The translations under genes were made by a program, and so were the position numbers. A DNA stretch of 5,704 bases, taken from contig DNHK01000057.1 of the NCBI GenBank assembly GCA_003485905.1, forward strand, positions 1-5,704, given 5' to 3'. Shown here in pieces: positions 1 to 5,562 of the stretch (position 1 is its first letter; the number at the start of each line of letters is the position of its first letter). The stretch comes from Gammaproteobacteria bacterium. Lineage in GTDB: Bacteria > Pseudomonadota > Gammaproteobacteria > Arenicellales > Arenicellaceae. A model generated the notes under the pieces. It saw only the letters and a program-made list of their open reading frames with translations. It was not told the origin of the DNA and made no database searches.

Positions 1-648
1 CTCTCGAATCACGCCGGCGACACCACAGTATGATAAATCGGGAGTAATTAGCTCGTCTTTATCACCTAATAGAAAAATATTTGATTGGCTTCCCTCAATG
101 ACCTCATTGCTGTTGCTAGTCATAATCACTTCTGGCCATGTTGCCGGACAATGTTTACGAGCCATAACCTGCTCGAGTCGATTCATGTGCTTCAGCCCAG
201 CGAGTAGCGGTTGGCGAGACAAGTTTACTTCGGAAATCCCTGTTTCTATACCTTCTTCCGCAAACCTGGAAGGTCTGTGGGGCCATGGTCGCGTTGAAAT
301 AACAATATTTGGATGAACTATTTCAGGTGGTTTATAGCCCTCCCCTCCTTCACCACGAGTTAGCGATACGCGCAGGATGCCTAAATCAATATTTGCAGAG
401 GACTCGAGGACACTCTTTCGAACCATTGCCTCATCAATAGGTATATCAAGTCTTTGACAGCCTTCAGTAAGACGATTTATATGTGCGGGAAGTAATAAAG
501 GGTATCCTGATTGAATCGCAATGGTCTCAAAGAGGCCGTCACCGTATAAAAAACCACGATCAGACGCTGGAACGGCTCCTCGTGGAACCGTATCCTTAAA
601 CTTGGTTTGTGAGCGAGTTAAACGCTTCTTTACCGGAACTCTCTTCAT
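1..648 (-). CDS. pabC: Aminodeoxychorismate lyase (PabC), C-terminus cut off by window edge
   Basis: Pyridoxal-phosphate enzyme of the class IV (branched-chain) aminotransferase fold. It splits 4-amino-4-deoxychorismate into 4-aminobenzoate and pyruvate for cytosolic folate synthesis. I translated this reading frame by hand: 216 codons run from an ATG at 648 to base 1 without a stop, so about 50 residues are missing compared with the roughly 270-residue E. coli protein. Visible motifs are DRGFLYGDGLFET (about 30-42), LKHMNRLEQV with the expected PLP lysine K153, E185 followed by GSQSNIF (the family SN.F motif), and GVAGVIRE at the cut end. It lies 33 bp after fabF, the usual place for pabC. 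Oddities: the N-terminus is about a dozen residues longer than I recall for E. coli, lacks the usual short NG motif before DRG, and has no strong Shine-Dalgarno. The start is therefore less certain than the identity. A D-amino-acid or branched-chain aminotransferase is the alternative, but the NRLEQV motif and context favour PabC. Confidence 0.9.
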   Translation of the reverse strand, partial: MKRVPVKKRLTRSQTKFKDTVPRGAVPASDRGFLYGDGLFETIAIQSGYPLLLPAHINRLTEGCQRLDIPIDEAMVRKSVLESSANIDLGILRVSLTRGEGGEGYKPPEIVHPNIVISTRPWPHRPSRFAEEGIETGISEVNLSRQPLLAGLKHMNRLEQVMARKHCPATWPEVIMTSNSNEVIEGSQSNIFLLGDKDELITPDLSYCGVAGVIRE

Positions 649-652
649 TATG

Positions 653-682
653 AAGTTTATGCTCAGCCGATAAAATAAACTT
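653..682 (-). repeat. Inverted repeat between fabF stop and pabC start
   Basis: Two perfect 8-bp arms (aagtttat at 653-660 and ataaactt at 675-682) flank a 14-nt loop. In the minus-strand transcript the first arm begins at the last base of the fabF stop codon, and the second arm ends 4 nt before the pabC ATG. No T-tract follows, so it is not an intrinsic terminator. The stem is A/U-rich and weak. If it forms, it would cover the pabC ribosome landing region and could lower or couple pabC translation; that role is inference. Confidence 0.5.
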
Positions 683-1923
683 TATGTGTAGGCTTTAAAG
701 GCAAGTGTGCCGTTTGTGCCACCAAAACCAAAGGAATTACTTAACGCCGCCCTTATGCGCATATCACGCGCAACGTTTGGTACATAGTCGAGATCACATT
801 CAGGCGACGGATTATGCAAGTTAATTGTAGGCGGTGCTATCTGATCGCTTATAGCCAGAGCGGTATAAACCGCTTCAACGCCACCTGCCGCGCCCAACAA
901 GTGTCCGACCATAGACTTCGTACTACTAATAGCTACAGAATTGGCAGCCTCACCAAGCGCTCTTTTTAAGGCTTTAGTCTGGGCTACATCGCCTTGTGGT
1001 GTCGATGTGCCGTGTGCATTGATGTAGTCGATATCAGCTGGATTAAGCTCGGCATGCTTCATTGCCATAGCCATACATCTAGCAGCTCCATCCCCGTCCG
1101 GGTGGGGAGATGTCATGTGATGTGCATCTGCGCTCATCCCGAACCCAGATAGCTCAGCATAAATTCGGGCACCTCGTGCTTTTGCGTGCTCGAGCTCTTC
1201 TAAAACAAGAACCCCTGCACCTTCGCCCATGATAAATCCATCACGCGCCTCATCCCACGGACAACTAGCCTTCAATGGATCGACTTCTCGGGTTGATAAT
1301 GCTTTTGAGTTACCAAAGCCCGCAATGCCAGTTTGAGTAATTGCAGCCTCAGCGCCACCTGCAATCATTACGTCAGCGTCGCCGTATTCAATTAACCGTG
1401 AGGCTTCTCCGATGGAATGTGTGCCACTTGTACATGCAGTTACCATCGATAGGTTTGGACCACGTGCGCCAATTTCTATGGAAACATTTCCAGAAATCAT
1501 ATTGATGATGGCACTGGGTACAAAAAACGGCGAAACACGTCGAGGTCCCCTTTCATTAAACAATCCAGTGGTTGCCTCTATAGTTCCAAGCCCGCCTATC
1601 CCGGAGCCAATATAAACTCCTACACGATCTGAATTACTATCGGTGATTTCGAGACCGCTATCGTCCATTGCCGCCAGTGAAGTGATGTAACCAAGCTGCA
1701 TAAATCGATCCATTTTGCGCGCTTCCTTGGCGCTCATGTAATCGTTTACATCAAAGTCAGCCATTTCGCCTGCAATCTTGCAGGAGAACTCTTCAGGGTC
1801 AAAAGATGAGATAGTGGATATTCCGCTGACTCCCGCAAAAATATTTTTGCGGTTTTCGGCTAAATCCAACCCTACGGAGGACATAACCCCAAGTCCCGTA
1901 ATTACTACACGACGTTTGCTCAT
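682..1923 (-). CDS. fabF: 3-oxoacyl-ACP synthase II (FabF, KAS II)
   Basis: Condensing enzyme of type II fatty acid synthesis. It joins acyl-ACP with malonyl-ACP, releasing CO2, to give 3-oxoacyl-ACP extended by two carbons; in E. coli this form also handles the temperature-responsive C16:1 to C18:1 step. The 413-residue length equals the E. coli protein within one residue. The thiolase-fold catalytic set is complete: nucleophile C164 in TACTSGTHS, H304 in NAHGTSTPQGD, K336 and H341 in STKSMVGHLLGAAGG, and the C-terminal gatekeeper loop NSFGFGGTN (396-404) with F400. The N-terminus MSKRRVVITGLG is typical. The ATG has a modest AGG Shine-Dalgarno at 1932-1934, 8 nt upstream. It follows acpP after a 204-bp spacer holding a terminator, so it probably relies on read-through or its own promoter. 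The two-histidine active site with the FabF-type N-terminus separates it from FabH; FabB is less likely given the acpP-fabF-pabC context. Confidence 0.97.
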   Translation of the reverse strand: MSKRRVVITGLGVMSSVGLDLAENRKNIFAGVSGISTISSFDPEEFSCKIAGEMADFDVNDYMSAKEARKMDRFMQLGYITSLAAMDDSGLEITDSNSDRVGVYIGSGIGGLGTIEATTGLFNERGPRRVSPFFVPSAIINMISGNVSIEIGARGPNLSMVTACTSGTHSIGEASRLIEYGDADVMIAGGAEAAITQTGIAGFGNSKALSTREVDPLKASCPWDEARDGFIMGEGAGVLVLEELEHAKARGARIYAELSGFGMSADAHHMTSPHPDGDGAARCMAMAMKHAELNPADIDYINAHGTSTPQGDVAQTKALKRALGEAANSVAISSTKSMVGHLLGAAGGVEAVYTALAISDQIAPPTINLHNPSPECDLDYVPNVARDMRIRAALSNSFGFGGTNGTLAFKAYT

Positions 1924-2003
1924 TATTAGTACCTAAAGCTACCGGAACTTAACGACTAGTATATAGCCCCAATCCAGTAAGCGGACATATGCAATTAGAT
2001 GCC

Positions 2004-2031
2004 TAGATATTCTACCAAGACTATCTGACAA
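2004..2031 (-). promoter_or_regulatory. Weak candidate fabF promoter
   Basis: On the minus strand a TTGTCA hexamer (2026-2031, five of six matches to the sigma70 -35 box) is followed after 16 nt by TATCTA (2004-2009), a poor -10 box. The -35 overlaps the T-run of the terminator just upstream. It is the best promoter-like pair I found between that terminator and fabF. A promoter is expected there on functional grounds, but the -10 match is too weak for a firm call. Confidence 0.2.
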
Positions 2032-2058
2032 AAAAATACCGGCTAACACCGGTATTTT
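2030..2058 (-). terminator. Intrinsic terminator downstream of acpP
   Basis: A perfect 10-bp inverted repeat (aaaataccgg at 2033-2042 and ccggtatttt at 2049-2058) with a 6-nt loop. In the minus-strand transcript the stem core ACCGG/CCGGT is followed by seven Ts (2036-2030). This is a classic Rho-independent terminator, lying 69 nt beyond the acpP stop codon and upstream of fabF. It would end most acpP transcripts and let a fraction read through, which fits the need for far more ACP than FabF. The opposite strand carries only a TTTT run, so termination in that direction would be weaker. Confidence 0.85.
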
Positions 2059-2104
2059 AATAATTGATTAAGGAAATGGTGTTACCCAATCCTTTTATCT
2101 ACGA

Positions 2105-2124
2105 CTCTCCTTATGCAAGGAGAG
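2105..2124 (-). repeat. Stem-loop directly after the acpP stop codon
   Basis: A perfect 8-bp stem (ctctcctt at 2105-2112, aaggagag at 2117-2124) with a 4-nt loop begins 3 nt after the acpP TAA on the minus strand. No T-tract follows, so it is not itself an intrinsic terminator. It sits ahead of the true terminator at 2030-2058. A likely role is shielding the 3' end of the abundant acpP mRNA from exonucleases; that is inferred from position and structure only. Confidence 0.6.
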
Positions 2125-2127
2125 CTA

Positions 2128-2361
2128 TTAAGAATTAGCGGTGACGTAATCAACAGCCTCTTGAACTGTTGTTATCTTTTCAGCCTTTTCATCTGGAATT
2201 TCAGTATCAAACTCTTCTTCAAGAGCCATCACCAACTCCACTGTATCCAGTGAATCAGCACCTAAATCGTCCACGAAAGACGCCTTAAGCGTAACCTGGT
2301 CTTCTCCAACACCTAGTTGGTCTACAACAATCTTACGTACGCGTTCTTCTAAACTGCTCAT
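2128..2361 (-). CDS. acpP: Acyl carrier protein (ACP)
   Basis: Small acidic cytosolic protein that carries growing acyl chains as thioesters on a 4'-phosphopantetheine arm. It is the shared substrate for FabD, FabF, FabG and PlsX in this cluster. From the ATG at 2361 it is 77 residues, close to the 78 of E. coli ACP. The sequence is near-identical to that family in the recognition helix: [20 protein letters not shown], with the phosphopantetheine serine S37 in DSL. I chose this ATG over an in-frame TTG at 2379 (six codons upstream). The TTG is part of the Shine-Dalgarno itself (TTGGAGG), and [12 protein letters not shown] aligns with the E. coli start MSTIEERVKKII. acpP has its own promoter upstream and a strong terminator downstream, which fits expression well above its neighbours. 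Very high confidence in identity and start. Confidence 0.98.
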   Translation of the reverse strand: MSSLEERVRKIVVDQLGVGEDQVTLKASFVDDLGADSLDTVELVMALEEEFDTEIPDEKAEKITTVQEAVDYVTANS

Positions 2362-2372
2362 GGGTATAATAG

Positions 2373-2377
2373 CCTCC
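2373..2377 (-). promoter_or_regulatory. acpP ribosome binding site
   Basis: GGAGG on the minus strand, 11 nt before the ATG at 2361. The spacing is slightly long but usable. It decides the acpP start, because the alternative upstream TTG codon (2377-2379) overlaps this motif and could not be served by it. Confidence 0.8.
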
Positions 2378-2410
2378 AAAAGTTGAGCTAATCCAGGTAA
2401 TCATTTACCA

Positions 2411-2428
2411 AGAATCCGAATCGATTCT
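2411..2428 (-). repeat. Small inverted repeat in the acpP leader
   Basis: Arms agaatc (2411-2416) and gattct (2423-2428) are complementary across a 6-nt loop. Overlapping this is a perfect 10-bp palindrome, gaatcgattc (2418-2427). Both lie in the predicted acpP 5' leader, between the promoter and the ribosome binding site. They could be a weak RNA hairpin, a protein-binding site, or chance; short palindromes are common. Confidence 0.3.
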
Positions 2429-2454
2429 CAGGCAAGTCACCCGATGTGGGGCGT

Positions 2455-2482
2455 ATTGTACTGATGCACCACAAATTAACAA
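2455..2482 (-). promoter_or_regulatory. Probable sigma70 promoter for acpP
   Basis: On the minus strand TTGTTA (2477-2482, four of six -35 matches) is followed after 16 nt by TACAAT (2455-2460, five of six -10 matches). The DNA just upstream, about 2483-2525, is rich in A and T runs and could act as an UP element. Transcription would start near 2448, giving a leader of about 87 nt before the ATG. In E. coli acpP is also transcribed from a promoter in the fabG-acpP gap, which supports the call. Confidence 0.55.
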
Positions 2483-2521
2483 TCGTATTTTTACCAGCCT
2501 TAGTTTTCTATTTTATATTAG

Positions 2522-2534
2522 AACCAAGTTGGTT
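2522..2534. repeat. 13-bp palindrome upstream of the acpP promoter
   Basis: aaccaa (2522-2527) and ttggtt (2529-2534) are perfect inverted halves around a single central base. The site lies about 40 bp upstream of the -35 hexamer, a position where an activator could bind. The loop is too short for an RNA hairpin, so a DNA-level operator is the more plausible reading. No known regulator's consensus was recognised. A nearby direct repeat, acttgat at 2551-2557 and 2563-2569, was also seen; its meaning is unknown. Confidence 0.3.
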
Positions 2535-2616
2535 AATGGCCAATAATTAGACTTGATTAACAACTTGATCGATTTAGGTACAAACAATGGGACTGCTTTA
2601 ACCTAATACATCGTGT

Positions 2617-3363
2617 TTAGTTCATATACATGCCGCCATTGACATGCAGTGTAACTCCGTTCACATACGACGCTTCTTCACCAGCCAAATAAACGACCGC
2701 ACTGGCGATATCTTCAGGTTGTCCCAATCTCCCCGCGGGGATACTTGAAACCAACGCAGACTTCTGATCATCGGACAAGCTATCTGTCATGTCTGTTTGA
2801 ATAAAGCCTGGAGCCACAGAGTTAACCGTTATTCCGCGCGACCCAACCTCCTGAGCTAACGATTTACTGAACCCGATAATTCCTGCCTTAGCTGCAGCGT
2901 AATTTGCCTGTCCTGCATTGCCAGAAACCCCAACTACCGATGTAATATTAACGATGCGGCCAAAGCGAGCCTTGGTCATTGCTCGCAGCGCAGCCTTACT
3001 TAAGCGGTATACAGATTTTAAATTAGTATTCAAAATATCGTCCCACTCGTCTTCTTTCATCCGCATTAGCAAGTTATCACGTGTAATACCTGCATTATTC
3101 ACTAGAACTAAAGGAGCGCCATAAGCTTCGGTAACTCCGCTAAATAAACTACTTACATTCTCGGCGTCATTAACGTTTAAAACCTCGCCACGGCCAGAAA
3201 TGCCCGCCTCTTTTAAATACTTGGTAATTGCATTAGCTCCCGAGTCACTGGTTGCTGTGCCAACAACAATAAAACCTGCTTTTCCTAATCCGGCCGCTAT
3301 TGCTTTGCCAATTCCGCGCGAAGCCCCTGTTACTAGACAAACTTTTGGTTCTTGCTCACTCAT
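2617..3363 (-). CDS. fabG: 3-oxoacyl-ACP reductase (FabG)
   Basis: NADPH-dependent short-chain dehydrogenase that reduces 3-oxoacyl-ACP to (R)-3-hydroxyacyl-ACP, the first reduction of each elongation cycle. The 248 residues compare with 244 in E. coli. The Rossmann motif TGASRGIG is at 12-19 and the NNAG motif at 89-92. The catalytic tetrad is complete: N114, S142, Y155 and K159 (YAAAK). Family signatures ITRDNLLMRMK (93-103), PGFIQTDMT (185-193) and the C-terminal HVNGGMYM are present and match FabG rather than other short-chain dehydrogenases. The ATG at 3363 has a clear GAGG Shine-Dalgarno at 3370-3373 with 6-nt spacing. It follows fabD after 47 bp with no terminator between, so the two are probably co-transcribed. 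acpP follows after 255 bp with its own promoter. Confidence 0.98.
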   Translation of the reverse strand: MSEQEPKVCLVTGASRGIGKAIAAGLGKAGFIVVGTATSDSGANAITKYLKEAGISGRGEVLNVNDAENVSSLFSGVTEAYGAPLVLVNNAGITRDNLLMRMKEDEWDDILNTNLKSVYRLSKAALRAMTKARFGRIVNITSVVGVSGNAGQANYAAAKAGIIGFSKSLAQEVGSRGITVNSVAPGFIQTDMTDSLSDDQKSALVSSIPAGRLGQPEDIASAVVYLAGEEASYVNGVTLHVNGGMYMN

Positions 3364-3410
3364 TAATTTCCTCTACTAATTTTTGTTGGCACGTATGCTT
3401 CACGATCAGT

Positions 3411-4343
3411 TTAAGTTAACGCTTGCGCACATTTTTGCATCATTTCCGGTGTTTCAACACTAAATGAGACTGCCTCGCGATCAATCCTCTTAATAAGCCC
3501 GCCCAACACTTTCCCTGGGCCTGATTCAACAAATGTATTCACTCCAGTTGCTTTTATAGCCTGAACTGAGCCTACCCAATGAACCGGTGCATGAAGCTGT
3601 TTTACCAATTTTGCTTTAATTGAATCAGCGCTGGAAGCAATAGAACAATCGACATTGTGATAAACCGGTAAATCAGTGGTTGATACATCGACCTCGTTAA
3701 GCCGATCAGCTAACATTTCAGCTGCAGGCAACATAAGATCGCTGTGTGAAGGCACGCTCACCGGTAATGGTAAGACGCGCTTGGCACCAACAGCCTTGGC
3801 ATTAGTCACTAAGCGACCAATTGCACTAGTATGGCCTGCAACAACAACCTGTCCCGGCGCATTATAGTTTACCGCCTGTAATACGTCTTTCTCGCGGTAT
3901 TCATCGCATGCAGCTCGCACACTATCATCATCAAGACCAATGACTGCTGCCATACTGCCTACGCCTTGCGGGACGGCTTGTTGCATAAAGCTACCTCTAT
4001 CTCGCACCAATTTAACGGCTTCTACAAAGGGCAAGGCACCTGCACAAGCCAATGCCGTAAACTCCCCCAAACTATGGCCTGCCATAGATGACGGCTTTAG
4101 TCCTGTCTCAGCTAACCAAACACGCCATACAGCAACCCCTGAAGCTAGAAGCGCAGGTTGGGTATATTCAGTTTGTGATAACTGCCCTTCGGGATCGTTT
4201 TGAGTTAAATCCCACAAATCGAAACCGAGCGCTTCAGATGCCTCGGAAAACGTATCGTCAACTAATTTGGACTGTGCAGCTAAATCAGCAAGCATTCCTA
4301 CACTTTGCGAACCTTGACCGGGAAAAACGAATGAAAAATTCAT
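3411..4343 (-). CDS. fabD: Malonyl-CoA:ACP transacylase (FabD)
   Basis: Transfers malonate from malonyl-CoA to the ACP phosphopantetheine arm, supplying the extender unit used by FabF. The 310 residues match the usual size (E. coli 309). The N-terminal FVFPGQGSQSVGML (5-18) is the oxyanion-hole region. The nucleophile S91 sits in GHSLGE (89-94). R116 in VRDRGSFMQ binds the malonyl carboxylate, H200 in VSVPSHSDLM is the catalytic base, and Q249 is in the expected KQL position. The late ESGPGKVLGGLIKRI segment (273-287) is also typical. The start ATG at 4343 agrees with the family N-terminus, but the leader is A/T-rich and shows no convincing Shine-Dalgarno. plsX lies 126 bp upstream; fabH, present between them in E. 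coli, is absent. Confidence 0.98.
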   Translation of the reverse strand: MNFSFVFPGQGSQSVGMLADLAAQSKLVDDTFSEASEALGFDLWDLTQNDPEGQLSQTEYTQPALLASGVAVWRVWLAETGLKPSSMAGHSLGEFTALACAGALPFVEAVKLVRDRGSFMQQAVPQGVGSMAAVIGLDDDSVRAACDEYREKDVLQAVNYNAPGQVVVAGHTSAIGRLVTNAKAVGAKRVLPLPVSVPSHSDLMLPAAEMLADRLNEVDVSTTDLPVYHNVDCSIASSADSIKAKLVKQLHAPVHWVGSVQAIKATGVNTFVESGPGKVLGGLIKRIDREAVSFSVETPEMMQKCAQALT

Positions 4344-4469
4344 AATTTTTTACTTTATATATACTGGTTAAATAATTGTATTAATTGAATAATTACGATA
4401 ATTTTTCCTGTATCCGTTCATGGCCATACAAAAAATTGATAGACTAATCTACTGTCCAATATGGATAGG
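4344..4469 (-). other. AT-rich plsX-fabD intergenic region, possible fabD promoter; fabH absent
   Basis: These 126 bp hold no gene and no recognisable fabH remnant. The half nearest fabD is extremely A/T-rich. On the minus strand it contains a TACAAT -10-like hexamer (4375-4380) and a TATATA run shortly before fabD, but neither has a good -35 partner at normal spacing. No intrinsic terminator is visible after plsX. A weak promoter for fabD is plausible; read-through from plsX is equally possible. Confidence 0.35.
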
Positions 4470-5498
4470 TCAGCTCGACGTCTGTGACTCAAACGACTCC
4501 AATTGCCGTTCAACAGCGGCACTTATACGATCCGGGACACTCATTTTTGCTTGTTTTGCTGCATCAGTAATTGCACATTCGAAGGCAAGCACATCTGCAC
4601 CGCCGTGACTTTTCACTACTGTGCCTCTTAATCCTAACAAGGATGCACCATTATAGCGTCTAGGGTCCATGCGCATACCTGCTGCGCGCATAATTGGAAG
4701 TGCAATTAGAGCAACTAATTTAGTGATTAGGTTTTTCGCAAACTCCTCGCGCATAACACCCATAATAAATTTTGCCACGCCTTCACTTGTCTTTAGTGAG
4801 ACATTGCCTGAAAACCCATCAGAAACAATCACATCAACACGGCCAGAATAAATCTCATCGGCTTCTACATATCCGTGGTAATTCAGCCCAGAGTCTGCAA
4901 TCAACTTGGACGCTTGCTTAACCACTTCACTACCTTTGATGTCCTCGGCACCGATATTCAATAGCCCAATACTCGGCTCCTCAATTCCATCGACTTCTGA
5001 TGCTAATACAGACCCCATAATAGCAAATTGTCTTAGCATGTCTGGGCCACACTCGACATTCGCTCCCAAGTCGAGCATTCGGACATGGCCACTAAGCGTG
5101 GGAAGTTCACCACATATAGCTGGCCGCTTAAGGCCTGGTATCATTTTTAATACAAAACGCGAAGTTGCCATTAAGGCGCCGGTATTACCAGCACTGACCG
5201 CCGCTTGGGCACGCTCTGCTTTAACCATATCTATGGCTACCCGCATGGAGGAATCTTTCTTTTTCTTTAGGGCGAGCGCTGGTGGCTCATCCATTTCAAC
5301 TATTTCGCTAGCTGCCTGAATTTCGACCCGTTGAGCAACATCAGAATAATCGCCTAACTCTTCCTTTATTTTCTCAACATCACCGACCAACAGCAATTTG
5401 AGAGCTTTGTCCTTCCGTAAAATACTAAGTGACGCGGGTACTGTTACTTCAGTACCACGATCTCCACTCATTGCATCAACTGCAATTGTGGTGGTCAT
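4470..5498 (-). CDS. plsX: Phosphate acyltransferase (PlsX)
   Basis: Converts acyl-ACP and inorganic phosphate to acyl-phosphate, which PlsY uses to acylate glycerol-3-phosphate. This is the link from fatty acid to phospholipid synthesis. The protein has 342 residues (E. coli 356). Family motifs run through its length: VDAMSGD (7-13), SSMRVAIDMV (83-92), VSAGNTGALM (101-110), LDLGANV (142-148), LLNIGAEDIKG (179-189), DGFSGNVSLKTSEG (227-240) and YNGASLLGLRGTVVKSHG (282-299). The hydrophobic stretch around 258-274 (LVALIALPIM) lies where PlsX proteins carry a helix proposed to touch the membrane. One small departure: the first motif is DAMSGD rather than the usual DAMGGD. The ATG at 5498 is preceded by AGGCGG, 11 nt upstream, a mediocre Shine-Dalgarno. 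It follows rpmF by 64 bp, the conserved arrangement. Confidence 0.97.
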   Translation of the reverse strand: MTTTIAVDAMSGDRGTEVTVPASLSILRKDKALKLLLVGDVEKIKEELGDYSDVAQRVEIQAASEIVEMDEPPALALKKKKDSSMRVAIDMVKAERAQAAVSAGNTGALMATSRFVLKMIPGLKRPAICGELPTLSGHVRMLDLGANVECGPDMLRQFAIMGSVLASEVDGIEEPSIGLLNIGAEDIKGSEVVKQASKLIADSGLNYHGYVEADEIYSGRVDVIVSDGFSGNVSLKTSEGVAKFIMGVMREEFAKNLITKLVALIALPIMRAAGMRMDPRRYNGASLLGLRGTVVKSHGGADVLAFECAITDAAKQAKMSVPDRISAAVERQLESFESQTSS

Positions 5499-5541
5499 TT
5501 GATCAACAACCGCCTATAGCGTTTGTCATGGTTAGCGAGTT

Positions 5542-5561
5542 AAAGACTCGAAGGAGCCTTT
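5542..5561 (-). repeat. Stem-loop directly after the rpmF stop codon
   Basis: In the minus-strand transcript AAAGGCTC (5561-5554) pairs with GAGTCTTT (5549-5542) around a CTTC loop. This gives an 8-bp stem with one G-U pair, starting 1 nt after the rpmF stop. Only TTT follows, so it would be a weak or partial terminator at best. It more likely trims rpmF-plsX read-through or protects the rpmF 3' end. Confidence 0.45.
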
Positions 5562-5562
5562 T

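Noticed and set aside
98..316. Plus-strand open frame of 72 codons inside pabC
   Set aside because: It lies antisense to a frame with clear PabC motifs (PLP lysine region, SN.F motif) and its product resembles no family I know; it is a shadow frame.
1925..1934. ttagtaccta before fabF resembles half of a FapR operator
   Set aside because: FapR sites are palindromes and the second half is absent. FapR is a Firmicute regulator, and the rest of the window is gammaproteobacterial.
2128..2379. Longer acpP start at TTG 2379 (83 residues)
   Set aside because: The TTG is part of the GGAGG Shine-Dalgarno. The six extra residues do not match ACPs, while the ATG at 2361 aligns with the E. coli start and puts the phosphopantetheine serine at the usual position.
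4371..4394. Repeated AATAATT and AATTG words upstream of fabD
   Set aside because: The region is almost pure A and T, so such short repeats are expected by chance.
4455..4465. tcca/tgga palindrome just after plsX as a possible terminator
   Set aside because: The stem is only 4 bp with no T-tract following, so it is too weak to call.
3676..5319. Several plus-strand open frames (for example 3940-4203, 4088-4345 and 4906-5319)
   Set aside because: All lie wholly or mostly antisense to fabD or plsX, which show complete catalytic motifs. The plus-strand products are low-complexity Ser/Thr/Ala-rich strings with no recognisable domain.
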